Notes under the pieces: model-generated | Seen by the model: only the letters and a program-made list of their open reading frames with translations | Databases searched by the model: none | Told to the model about the DNA's origin: nothing | Shown: one piece after another, positions 28,410 to 36,338 of the stretch | How the letters are laid out: each line of letters starts with the position of its first letter | Position numbering within the stretch: position 1 is the stretch's first letter | Position numbers and translations under genes: made by a program | NCBI RefSeq assembly: GCF_003402975.1 | Contig: NZ_QURB01000006.1 | Coordinates: 124,001-188,000 of the forward strand | DNA: 64,000 nt | Source: Brumimicrobium aurantiacum | Lineage (GTDB): Bacteria; Bacteroidota; Bacteroidia; Flavobacteriales_D; Crocinitomicaceae | Direction: 5' to 3'

Positions 28410-29693
28410 CTAATATTTCCCTTGCCATTTTTGCTTGATTTCAGCTTCAATGTCCTGTTCTCGTTTGGAACTTCCAGCACGATAAAAATTCGCTCCTTTT
28501 ACATCATCTGGCATAAACTCTTGTCTCACAAAATTTCCAGGGTGGTCATGAGAATATTTATAACCTTTTCCATAATCTAGTTCCTTCATTAATCGTGTTG
28601 GAGCATTTCTTAAAGACAAAGGAACAGGAAGATTACCCGTCTTTTTCACCAATTCTTGTGCTTGATTGATCGCCATATAAGCTGCATTTCCTTTTGGAGA
28701 AGTCGCCAAGTAAATCGTACATTGAGAAAGTATAATTCTAGCCTCTGGAAATCCAATGGTGTTGATCGCCTGAAAACAATTGTTGGCCATAATTAAGGCT
28801 GTAGGATTGGCCAAACCAATGTCCTCGCTCGCTGAAATAATTAATCTTCTGGCTATGAATTTTGCATCTTCACCACCTTCAATCATTCGTGCTAACCAAT
28901 AAACTGCGGCATTTGGGTCACTTCCTCGAATCGATTTAATGAAGGCCGAAATAATATCGTAATGCTGTTCTCCATCTTTATCATAACGCGCAATATTCTG
29001 TTGAGCAATAGAAAAGACGATATCATCTGTAATTTCAATTTCCTCAGTTTGAGCAAATGTACTGATTACAATTTCCAATAAAGTCAGTAATTTTCGAGCA
29101 TCACCACCCGAAATACGAATTAAGGCATTCGTTTCTATTAAATTGATTTTGAGTTGAGACAAATGTTCATCACGTTCCAGTGCGTTATGCAATAAATCCT
29201 CTAATTTATCTTTAGGTAATGATTCCAGCGTATAAACTTGACATCTAGATAGTAAGGCCGAAATCACCTCGAAAGATGGATTTTCAGTGGTTGCGCCAAT
29301 CAAAGTGACAATACCTTTTTCCACAGCACCCAATAGAGAATCCTGTTGTGCTTTTGAGAATCGGTGAATCTCATCAATAAACAAAATCGCTCCAGCACGG
29401 TCAAACATCCCTTGATTTTCTGCTTTTTTGATGACCTCACGCACCTCTTTCACACCAGATGAAATCGCAGATAAGGTATAAAAAGGTCGATTCAATTGAT
29501 TGGCCAATAGCGTAGCCAAAGTTGTTTTTCCAACACCAGGAGGTCCCCACAAAATTAAAGATGGCAAAACTCCAGCGTCTAAGGATTTTCTTAGACTAGC
29601 ACCTTTTTTTAATAAATGTTCCTGACCAACATATTCATCCAAATTTTTTGGTCGCATTCTTTCTGCTAATGGTGTTGAAGGAGTTTGTGACAT
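28410..29693 (-). CDS. rarA: Replication-associated recombination protein A (AAA+ ATPase)
   Basis: RarA/MgsA acts at stalled replication forks with SSB. Motifs: N-terminal PLAERMRPKNLDEYVGQEHLL, Walker A LWGPPGVGKTTLA (about 50), Walker B ILFIDEIHRF, sensor LIGATTENPSFEV and the C-terminal oligomerisation region NAAYMAINQAQE...VPLSLRNAPT. Length 427 is normal. A -7-like TATTTTTG lies upstream on this strand (29718-29711), without a good -33 box. Confidence 0.97.
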   Translation of the reverse strand: MSQTPSTPLAERMRPKNLDEYVGQEHLLKKGASLRKSLDAGVLPSLILWGPPGVGKTTLATLLANQLNRPFYTLSAISSGVKEVREVIKKAENQGMFDRAGAILFIDEIHRFSKAQQDSLLGAVEKGIVTLIGATTENPSFEVISALLSRCQVYTLESLPKDKLEDLLHNALERDEHLSQLKINLIETNALIRISGGDARKLLTLLEIVISTFAQTEEIEITDDIVFSIAQQNIARYDKDGEQHYDIISAFIKSIRGSDPNAAVYWLARMIEGGEDAKFIARRLIISASEDIGLANPTALIMANNCFQAINTIGFPEARIILSQCTIYLATSPKGNAAYMAINQAQELVKKTGNLPVPLSLRNAPTRLMKELDYGKGYKYSHDHPGNFVRQEFMPDDVKGANFYRAGSSKREQDIEAEIKQKWQGKY

Positions 29694-29900
29694 GAACTAT
29701 TGTTTTTTTACAAAAATAGGGATTACGGTGCATTAACCATGAATTTTATATTTGAATCTATGCTCTACATTATGCCGATTTAGGAAAGAGCGTATTTAAT
29801 AGGATCTGCCAAAAAAAGCCAGTCATTTATTTTATATAATTTTAAATATGATTTTCTCCATTTGAATGAGTATATCGTTAGTTTTGTGAAAAAAGAAATT

Positions 29901-30323
29901 ATGAAACTCGTCTTATTACTCGGACTAATCACAATCAGTACATTCGGATATTCTCAAAGCGTGGAAGGTATTTGGCAAACATTTGATGACGAAACCAATA
30001 AAGTTGAATCAGATGTTCAAATTTATATCAAGAATGGGAAGTTATACGGCAAAATTGTCAAAATTTACGGAAATACAGAGGCTGAAAGGAATGTAAAATG
30101 TACCGAATGTAAAGGAGATAAGAAAAATCAACCAATAAAAGGAATGGTGTTCATAATGGGATTAACGGAATCTGATGGAGAGTGGGAAGGTGATAATGCA
30201 ATTCTTCACCCGGAAACAGGAAAAGTTTACGATGGTTTGATATGGTTGGTCGATGATAATAAACTTGCCGTTAGAGGTTATTTAGGATGGCTGTATGAGA
30301 CAAATTATTGGAAGAGAAAGTAG
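29901..30323 (+). CDS. DUF2147 family exported protein, copy 1
   Basis: 140 residues from the ATG at 29901, with a signal peptide (LVLLLGLITISTFGYSQS). The DUF2147 domain shows SVEGIWQTFDDET at the start, KNGKLYGKIVKIYG, KCTECKGDKKNQPIKGM with a Cys-x2-Cys pair, and a C-terminal GKVYDGLIWLVDDNKLAVRGYLGWLYETNYWKR-type ending. The fold is a small periplasmic beta barrel of unknown role. A paralogue lies at 31068, on the far side of a repeat array. Confidence 0.85.
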   Translation: MKLVLLLGLITISTFGYSQSVEGIWQTFDDETNKVESDVQIYIKNGKLYGKIVKIYGNTEAERNVKCTECKGDKKNQPIKGMVFIMGLTESDGEWEGDNAILHPETGKVYDGLIWLVDDNKLAVRGYLGWLYETNYWKRK

Positions 30324-30350
30324 TTTAAATCAATGTGTTAATTACGAATA

Positions 30351-30374
30351 TTCAATTACGAATTCGTAATTGAA
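30351..30374. repeat. 24-bp perfect palindrome
   Basis: TTCAATTACGAA (30351-30362) is followed immediately by its exact reverse complement (30363-30374). Related ATTCGTAATT words occur at 22700-22760 and 34808-34845, so this is a dispersed element. Confidence 0.8.
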
Positions 30375-30430
30375 ATCACGTTTTTTTCACAAAACTTTAC
30401 GAAACCCTGTGTAATCTATTTGTCAAAACC

Positions 30431-30885
30431 TATTAAATCCCGAAGGGATGATACTATTATCAACTAAACTTCAAGTGAACCAATCAAATCCTAAAGAATG
30501 ATCTAATTTAACCTCTGTGTAAACTCTATGAATCTCTGTGTTAGAACCCATTAAATCCCGAAGGGATGATACTATTATCAACTAAACTTCAAGAGAATCA
30601 ATCGAATCCTAAAGAATGGTCTAAATTAACCTCCGTGTTCCTCTGTGTAAACTCTATGAATCACTGTGTCAAAACCCATTAAATCCCGAAGGGATGATAC
30701 TATTATCAACTAAACCTCAAGAGAACCAACCAAATCCTAAAGAATGATCTAATTTAACCTCCGTGTTCCTCTGTGTTCCTCTGTGTAAACTCTATGAATC
30801 ACTGTGTCAAAACCCATTAAATCCCGAAGGGATGATACTATTATCAACTAAACCTCAAGAGAACCAACCAAATCCCAAAGGGATG
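30431..30885. repeat. Palindromic repeat array 1 (ATCCC-GAA-GGGAT type)
   Basis: Four perfect AATCCCGAAGGGATG units start at 30436, 30554, 30682 and 30820. Each is followed exactly 51 nt later by a decayed partner (30487, 30605, 30733, 30871). The spacing between perfect units grows 118, 128, 138 bp because a 10-nt 'tgttcctctg' word is present 0, 1 and 2 times. The hairpin and the 49-51-nt phasing match array 2, so both belong to one family. No coding capacity. Confidence 0.9.
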
Positions 30886-31067
30886 ATATAATTAAACCTC
30901 TGTATAACTTTACGAATCTCCACGTTAAAACCACCCCAAGAACACCCCCGTGGAAATTCACCACTCTACAAATTATCTATTGATAATTATCAATTTTTAA
31001 TTATTTCCCCTCCTTATACCAAGGAAAAAACCTACAAAAAGCTTAAATTACCGACAAAATTCACATA

Positions 31068-31490
31068 ATGAAAAATCTTCTTATCATACTCACAATTCTA
31101 CTCACATTGACTTCATATTCTCAATCCTTAGAAGGAGTCTGGGAAACCTATAATGATGAAAGTGGAGAGTTAAAATCCGAAGTTAAAATCTACCTCAAAA
31201 ATGGAAAACTCTACGGTAAAATCATCAAACTACACAATCTTAAAATCGATTTAAAAGACGCCAAATGCTACGATTGTAAAGACTACCGCAAAAATCAACC
31301 AGTTCTGGGAATGGAAATCATTTCTGGACTCACCAAAGACGGTAAATACTGGGAAGGCGATGAAGTACTGCTCGATCCAAATAACGGAAAGGTTTACGAT
31401 GCTAAATTATGGATCACTAAAAACAACGAACTCGCAGTCCGTGGATATATTGGATTGATTTATCGTACACAGTATTGGAAAAAGAAGTAG
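31068..31490 (+). CDS. DUF2147 family exported protein, copy 2
   Basis: 140 residues, a close paralogue of the protein at 29901. It has a signal peptide (LLIILTILLTLTSYSQS), then SLEGVWETYNDES, LKNGKLYGKIIKLH, KCYDCKDYRKNQPVLGM and the Trp/Tyr-rich end. The codon choice looks richer in C at third positions than in copy 1 (ctc, tac, aaatc), suggesting a different history despite the shared fold. The pair flanks repeat array 1. Function unknown. Confidence 0.85.
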   Translation: MKNLLIILTILLTLTSYSQSLEGVWETYNDESGELKSEVKIYLKNGKLYGKIIKLHNLKIDLKDAKCYDCKDYRKNQPVLGMEIISGLTKDGKYWEGDEVLLDPNNGKVYDAKLWITKNNELAVRGYIGLIYRTQYWKKK

Positions 31491-31805
31491 AGCGATTTTT
31501 AATTACCAATGGATAATGAACAATGGACAGTTGAGCTTGCGCTGTAATGGAACACATATTTTCATATTATAAAATTAATTTTCTGGGCCTTTTTCCGCCT
31601 ACACCTCCAAGTGATCTCCACAAATTATTTTGAAACAACCCAAACAAAGGAGCTTCTAAAGTCGATCTTTATTTGCGTGTTCAAATTATATTTTGTGTTC
31701 GCTAAGCTTTTTGGTTTCGTCGGGGCAGATAGAGAAGTGGAGACTAAAGAACAAATTGAAATTGTTATCTTGTGAATAATTATTTATTTAAATACTCTTT
31801 CATCA
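31491..31805. other. Gene-free stretch with dispersed-repeat fragment
   Basis: Contains TTGCGCTGTAATGGAAC at 31537-31553, the reverse complement of 26982-26998. The remainder shows no recognisable gene and looks like decayed sequence. Confidence 0.45.
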
Positions 31806-31913
31806 TTGGAAAACGAAAATCTTATAGCAGAATACTTGTCTCAACTTAAAAAAATGAGAAGAGATAAGAATAAGAAAAGAGGGGCGCTCCACATAATTAA
31901 TATAAGGAATTAG
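31806..31913 (+). pseudogene. N-terminal fragment resembling an HNH restriction endonuclease
   Basis: A 35-codon stretch from a TTG (31806) to a TAG (31911-31913). It reads ENLIAEYLSQLKKMRRDKN and then KKRGALH. This recalls the N-terminus of a widespread HNH endonuclease family in which 'LRRDK...APHKPILLL' follows; here the match stops at ALH and is replaced by unrelated codons. No HNH catalytic part is present. If the identification is right, it is a truncated remnant. It overlaps the methyltransferase stop on the other strand by 4 nt. Recognised from memory only. Confidence 0.4.
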
Positions 31914-32611
31914 CCTAAGAGTTGAAGATGCCACTGATTATTTTTTATTAAACGATTGTTTACAGTAGATTCTTTCACTTCAATTGCATCTAATTTAAAT
32001 CTCGTTTTCATCAAATCGATACAAAATGAATTGAAAAATTCTAATTCAATATTTTCGTCTATAGAAAAACCTGAAGTGTCTTTTACAATGTTTTTATGAG
32101 ATAAAATGATATGATATTCTGCTTGTGGATATTTAGAGTGAAAGGCAAAAAAATGTTTACTTTCTGTGAATGGGATACGATAATCATTTCCAGATAAAAA
32201 TGGATTTAAGTCATAATTGGATTTGTTTTTAATGGTGAAATGTTCCATTTCATAAATCTCACAATTCTTATTTCTAAAAATAGATTTTGAGTTGAGAACA
32301 ACATTACATTGATAAGTCTCCTTTTTGTGGATTCTATGCATACGGTAGCCTTCATTTCTTAAATCTCTTCTAACAGCAATATAAACTTTACCAATAGGCT
32401 TGACTAATTGTGAGAGTTTCATTAAAACAGTAGCTTGATCTAGAGGAAGCAATACATTGAGTACATAGAAACAAATGATAGTATCGAATTTTTCGGTTGG
32501 ATAGTCTGGGAAATAGTGCTTGTCATAACCTTCTATAATGACACCTTTTTCTTTCAGCAATTTGACATCACTTCCAAATCCACAACCAAAATCGAGTACT
32601 TTTCTAACCAA
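31910..32611 (-). pseudogene. SAM-dependent methyltransferase with decayed HIT-like tail, probably 5'-truncated
   Basis: Residues 1-110 are a class I methyltransferase (KVLDFGCGFGSDVKLL, FDTIICFYVLNVLLP, KVYIAVRRDLRNEG). Residues ~140-233 align in my memory with a C-terminal HIT domain found fused to this methyltransferase type (TESKHFFAFHSKYPQAEYHI). However, the expected His-x-His-x-His reads NQWHLQ, leaving one His. The only start is TTG at 32611. In-frame coding-like sequence (CFQNHSLVKIILNEDLL) continues upstream to a TAA at 32675-32677 without an ATG, so the true N-terminus seems lost. It could still be expressed as a short form. Confidence 0.6.
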
Positions 32612-32631
32612 TAAATCCTCGTTAAGTATAA

Positions 32632-32745
32632 TTTTTACTAGAGAATGATTTTGAAAACAATCCTTTTGTAGTAATTACAGAAGAACTAAAAGAGTTATTG
32701 GGAAACAAATCAAGTCAATATCTCAAGAGTTTGATAATCAGGTGA
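32632..32745 (+). pseudogene. Short coding-like remnant
   Basis: A 37-codon start-less open stretch that ends at TGA 32743-32745 and reads like protein (ENDFENNPFVVITEELKELL, then GNKSSQYLKSLI). The family is not recognised. The first third overlaps the methyltransferase reading frame on the other strand, so part of the signal may be coincidental. Confidence 0.2.
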
Positions 32746-32859
32746 TAAGTTTTTTTTAGATTAATAATTATTTTTTTTAAATTGCTATATCACTATTAAC
32801 CAATGGGTCTTAAAAGGGGGGAATCATCTTGAAAGAACTTTATTAAAACATTAAACGAT

Positions 32860-33321
32860 ATGGCAGGAACGTATTCACAAATCTATATTCAATTCGTTAT
32901 TGTGGTAAAAGGTCGAGAACACCTATTAAAAAAAGAGTGGCGAGCAGAAGTTTTTAAATATATTTCAGGAGTAATTAAAGTAAAAAATCAAAAACCCATC
33001 ATTGTAAATGGAGTGGTTAATCACGTTCATATTTTTGTAGGGTTAAAACCATCAATGAGAATTTCAGATTTAGCCAGAGATATAAAAAACAATACCTCAA
33101 AATTCATCAATGAGCAAAATTGGCTCAAAAGTAAATTTTCTTGGCAAGTAGGATATGGCGCTTTCTCTTATGCTCAATCTCAAATAGATAATGTTTATAA
33201 TTACATTTTAAACCAAGAAGAGCATCATCGTAAGAAAACTTTTAAAGAAGAGTATTTAGAATTTCTAGATAAATTTGAAGTAGAATATGATGAACGATAT
33301 CTTTTCGACTGGCTGGAGTAA
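32860..33321 (+). mobile_element. tnpA: Y1 (HUH) transposase, IS200/REP-associated type
   Basis: A 153-residue single-domain Y1_Tnp protein that cuts single-stranded hairpin DNA. The HUH motif is NHVHIFVG (His55, His57). The nucleophile Tyr lies in VYNYILNQEEHH (Tyr113 or Tyr115). GTYSQIYIQFVIVVKGRE and KFSWQVGYGAFSYAQSQ are family hallmarks. No TnpB is present. The stop codon lies inside the first super-repeat of the array that follows, and a related array lies 2 kb upstream. This organisation suggests a domesticated RAYT/REPtron enzyme rather than an ordinary IS. The gene appears intact. Confidence 0.9.
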
Positions 33322-33467
33322 TATCACCTCTTCGAGGTTTTGTCTTGTGCTCATGTACTATTTTAGAATTATACCAGCCTTTCAGGCTTAATATTCTAAA
33401 AATATATGTTCTAGCTTTAATATCTAAGTAATAAAGTTAAACTTGGCTATAAATCACTTGAACCACA
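33307..33467 (+). repeat. Super-repeat A1, overlapping the transposase 3' end
   Basis: Starts GACTGGCTGGAGTAATATC, containing the last four transposase codons and the stop. Copies A2 and A3 begin GACTGGAATAATATC, i.e. the same end with a small deletion. Hairpins at 33326-33338 and 33376-33388. Confidence 0.85.
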
Positions 33468-33593
33468 AATCCCGAAGGAATGAAATAATTTTGAGTGTCA
33501 AACCACACGGCACACGAATCCCGAAGGAATGATAGAGTTCTAGCTAGCAAACCAAAAGACCTACAAATCCCGAAGGGATGGCATTAAAAAAAC

Positions 33594-33750
33594 GACTGGA
33601 ATAATATCACCTCTTCGAGATTTTGTCTTGTGCTCATGTACTATTTTAGAATTATACCAGCCTTTCAGGCTTAATATTCTAAAAATATGTGTTCTAGCTT
33701 TAATATCTAAGTAATAAAGTTAAACTTGGCTCCAAATCACTTGAACCACA
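33594..33750 (+). repeat. Super-repeat A2
   Basis: Nearly identical to A1 apart from the deletion at its left end. The first hairpin has a weakened right arm (GAGAT). Confidence 0.85.
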
Positions 33751-33878
33751 AATCCCGAAGGGATGACAGAATTCTAAGCGTCAAACCAAATGACCTATAA
33801 ATCCCAAAGGGATCAAATTATTATAACTCCAGAGAAACAAGGTTTCAATAAATCCCGAAGGGATGGCATTAAAAAAAC

Positions 33879-34035
33879 GACTGGAATAATATCACCTCTT
33901 CGAGATTTTGTCTTGTGCTCATGTACTATTTTAGAATTATACCAGCCTTTCAGGCTTAATATTCTAAAAATATGTGTTCTAGCTTTAATATCTAAGTAAT
34001 AAAGTTAAACTTGGCTCCAAATCACTTGAACCACA
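33879..34035 (+). repeat. Super-repeat A3
   Basis: Essentially the same as A2, including GAGAT. It is followed by the largest block of five 15-nt palindromes. Confidence 0.85.
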
Positions 34036-34261
34036 AATCCCGAAGGGATGAAATTAGTCTAACCCCAAATCGCACGACACACGAATCCCGAAGGGATGAT
34101 AGAGTTTTAACTAGCAAACCATATGAGTTACAAATCCCGAAGGGATGACAGAATTCTAAGCGTCAAACCAAAAGACCTACAAATCCCGAAGGGATGTTAT
34201 TATTATCACCTCAAACAAAGATGGATTCAACAAATCCCGAAGGGATGGCATTAAAAAAAAC

Positions 34262-34406
34262 GACTTGAATAATATCACCTCTCCGAGGTTTTTGTTCTTA
34301 ACTCATGTATTTTTATATTCATTTCAGCCTTTCAGGTTTCGTACTCTTAAAATATAAGTTCTAGTCTTTATCCTGAATTGTGACTAAAAAAAACAAAGCC
34401 ACTTCA
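34262..34406 (+). repeat. Super-repeat A4, diverged subtype
   Basis: Shares the left end (GACTTGAATAATATCACC). The first hairpin loop is TCC but its ACCTC/GAGGT stem is intact. The right half differs from A1-A3. Confidence 0.8.
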
Positions 34407-34536
34407 AATCCCGAAGGGATGACAGAATTCTAGCTAGCAAACCAAATGACCTATAAATCCCGAAGGGATGAAATTATTATAACTCCAGAGAAACAAGGTT
34501 TCAATAAATCCCGAAGGGATGACATAATAAAATATG

Positions 34537-34680
34537 GACTTGAATAATATCACCTCTTCGAGGTTTTTGTTCTTAACTCATGTATTTTTATATTCATTTC
34601 AGCCTTTCAGGCTTCGTAATCTTAAAATATAAGTTCTGGTCTTTATCCCGAATGGTGACTGAGAAAACAAAGCCACTTCA
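34537..34680 (+). repeat. Super-repeat A5, diverged subtype
   Basis: Same subtype as A4, with a perfect ACCTC-TTC-GAGGT hairpin and AGCCT-TTC-AGGCT hairpin. One palindrome (34681) closes the array. Confidence 0.8.
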
Positions 34681-34861
34681 AATCCCGAAGGGATGACATT
34701 TAGCCTACTCATGAAACTTAAAAATAACCAAACACCAATCTTTTTCACCTATCCATTCCTGCCAATATCCTAACCATCCCAACGCCAAATTTTTCATCTT
34801 TTTTAAAAATTCGTAAATGATAATTGATTATTCGTAATTATTTTACACTACCTTTATTCTA

Positions 34862-36322
34862 ATGTCCGAAGAGAGAAAAATATATTCCTTAACGCAGCTC
34901 AATCAGTCCTTCGAAAAACACATTTGGGAACAGTTTTCTAAACGTGATTTTTGGATTACGGCTGAATTGATTAAAATCAATGTAAAAAGTGGTCACCACT
35001 ATATTGAATTGGCGGATAGCGTGAATAACAATACCACCGCACGAAGTTTTGCCACGATTTGGGCATCGACCTATCGTACAATTGTGGACGAAATCGGATT
35101 GAAGGAAGCACAAGGAATTTTGCAAGCGGGAAATAAGGTTTTGATTAATGTGAAAATTGAATTTCATACGATTTACGGTTTGAAATTGAAAATCCGTGCC
35201 ATTGATCCTGCCTATTCTTATGGTGAAATTGAACGCAAGCGACAAGAGGTGATTAAAAGATTGAAGAAGGAAGAATTGTTTGATTTGCAAAAACAACTCC
35301 GATTGCCAACGATTATTAAACGCATCGCTTTGATCGGTTCGCCAAATACTTCGGGATATCGTGATTTTCAAAATGAACTATTGGTCAATCATGATTTCAA
35401 TAAATTTGTAATCAAGGAATTTCCTGTGCGAGTACAAGGAGATATGGCGGTAAATGAAATTGTTGCTGCACTTCAAGAAGCCAATCTTTATGATGTGGAT
35501 GTGATTGTCATTTTGCGTGGTGGAGGAAGTAAAATGGACTTGGCTTTGTTTGATGATTATGAAATTTCTAAAGCGATTTGTTTATCGAAAATTCCCGTGA
35601 TGACAGGAATTGGACACGAAAGCGATGAGGTTGTTTCAGATTTGGTGGCCCGTGTAACCTTTATAACGCCAACCGCTGTGGCTAGACACATTCATTATGC
35701 GATCAGTTCCTTTAAAGAAATCATGAGAGAATTACATGATAAAACCATTCAAATTTCTCAACAATTGTTGGCTGAACACCGTGAAGAATTTTTGCATTAC
35801 AACAATTATTTATCTCATTATAGCCGCGAATTGATTCATTATTGGCGCAGTTCTTTTCAAGAAAACGAATATGAAATTCTACAAAAAAGTAGAACCCTTT
35901 TGTATAAAGCCAAAGATGATATGGCCAGTTTAAGTCACCGAACATCTTCTCAATTACAACGTATGGTGCAACAGGAGGGAAGTCAGCTGGATAGAACATT
36001 TGAGCGCATAGTCGACCTAACACAACAAAAGCTAGAAAGAGAAAGCGCTGTGAATTTGAATCAAGTTTTAAATTCAGTGGAACTGTTTAGTCAACAAATC
36101 ATTGAAAGAGAAAGATTAATTTTTAGAAATCAAGAAGAGTTATTGGGATTATTAAATCCATTGAAAATTTTGTCATCTGGATATACTATTTCAACCATCG
36201 ATAATGAGGATGTGAAAGATAGAGATATAGAAGTGGGAGATGAAATGAGTACTTTAGCGTCCAATTATTTAATTAAAAGTAAAGTGATTTCGAAGAAAGA
36301 AATTCAAGAACACAAAGAATAA
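34862..36322 (+). CDS. xseA: Exodeoxyribonuclease VII large subunit
   Basis: Degrades single-stranded DNA with XseB. The N-terminal OB-fold runs from SLTQLNQSFEKHIWEQF through FWITAELIKINVKSGHHYIEL. The catalytic core contains IALIGSPNTSGYRDF, VIVILRGGGSKMDLALFDDYE and TGIGHESDEVVSDLVA. A coiled coil follows (about 290-410). Length 486 is somewhat longer than E. coli's 456. The xseB start lies 16 nt downstream. The start codon follows array 2 by 160 nt. Confidence 0.96.
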   Translation: MSEERKIYSLTQLNQSFEKHIWEQFSKRDFWITAELIKINVKSGHHYIELADSVNNNTTARSFATIWASTYRTIVDEIGLKEAQGILQAGNKVLINVKIEFHTIYGLKLKIRAIDPAYSYGEIERKRQEVIKRLKKEELFDLQKQLRLPTIIKRIALIGSPNTSGYRDFQNELLVNHDFNKFVIKEFPVRVQGDMAVNEIVAALQEANLYDVDVIVILRGGGSKMDLALFDDYEISKAICLSKIPVMTGIGHESDEVVSDLVARVTFITPTAVARHIHYAISSFKEIMRELHDKTIQISQQLLAEHREEFLHYNNYLSHYSRELIHYWRSSFQENEYEILQKSRTLLYKAKDDMASLSHRTSSQLQRMVQQEGSQLDRTFERIVDLTQQKLERESAVNLNQVLNSVELFSQQIIERERLIFRNQEELLGLLNPLKILSSGYTISTIDNEDVKDRDIEVGDEMSTLASNYLIKSKVISKKEIQEHKE

Positions 36323-36338
36323 ATCAGCATTAAGAGCA

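Larger units (their letters stand above)
33307..34700. repeat. Palindromic super-repeat array 2 downstream of the Y1 transposase
   Basis: Five 'A' units (starting 33307, 33594, 33879, 34262, 34537) are each followed by 3, 3, 5, 3 and 1 copies of AATCCCGAAGGGATG. These 15-nt repeats start at 33468, 33517, 33566; 33751, 33800, 33851; 34036, 34084, 34133, 34182, 34233; 34407, 34456, 34507; and 34681. Twelve of the 15 are perfect palindromes, and within blocks the phasing is 48-51 nt. Intervening sequences are related to each other rather than unique, so this is not a CRISPR. Each A unit carries two more hairpins, ACCTC-TTC-GAGGT and AGCCT-TTC-AGGCT. No coding capacity. Confidence 0.92.

Noticed and set aside
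33790-33999. 69-codon open frame inside array 2
   Set aside because: It lies wholly within noncoding repeats and has no family features.
33468-34695. CRISPR-like array (15-nt repeats every ~49 nt)
   Set aside because: Repeats are short and palindromic, the intervening sequences are related copies rather than unique spacers, larger A units interrupt the series, and no cas genes are present.
34889-36023. Antisense open frames over xseA
   Set aside because: They are shadows of a well-supported xseA gene and lack recognisable domains or start contexts.
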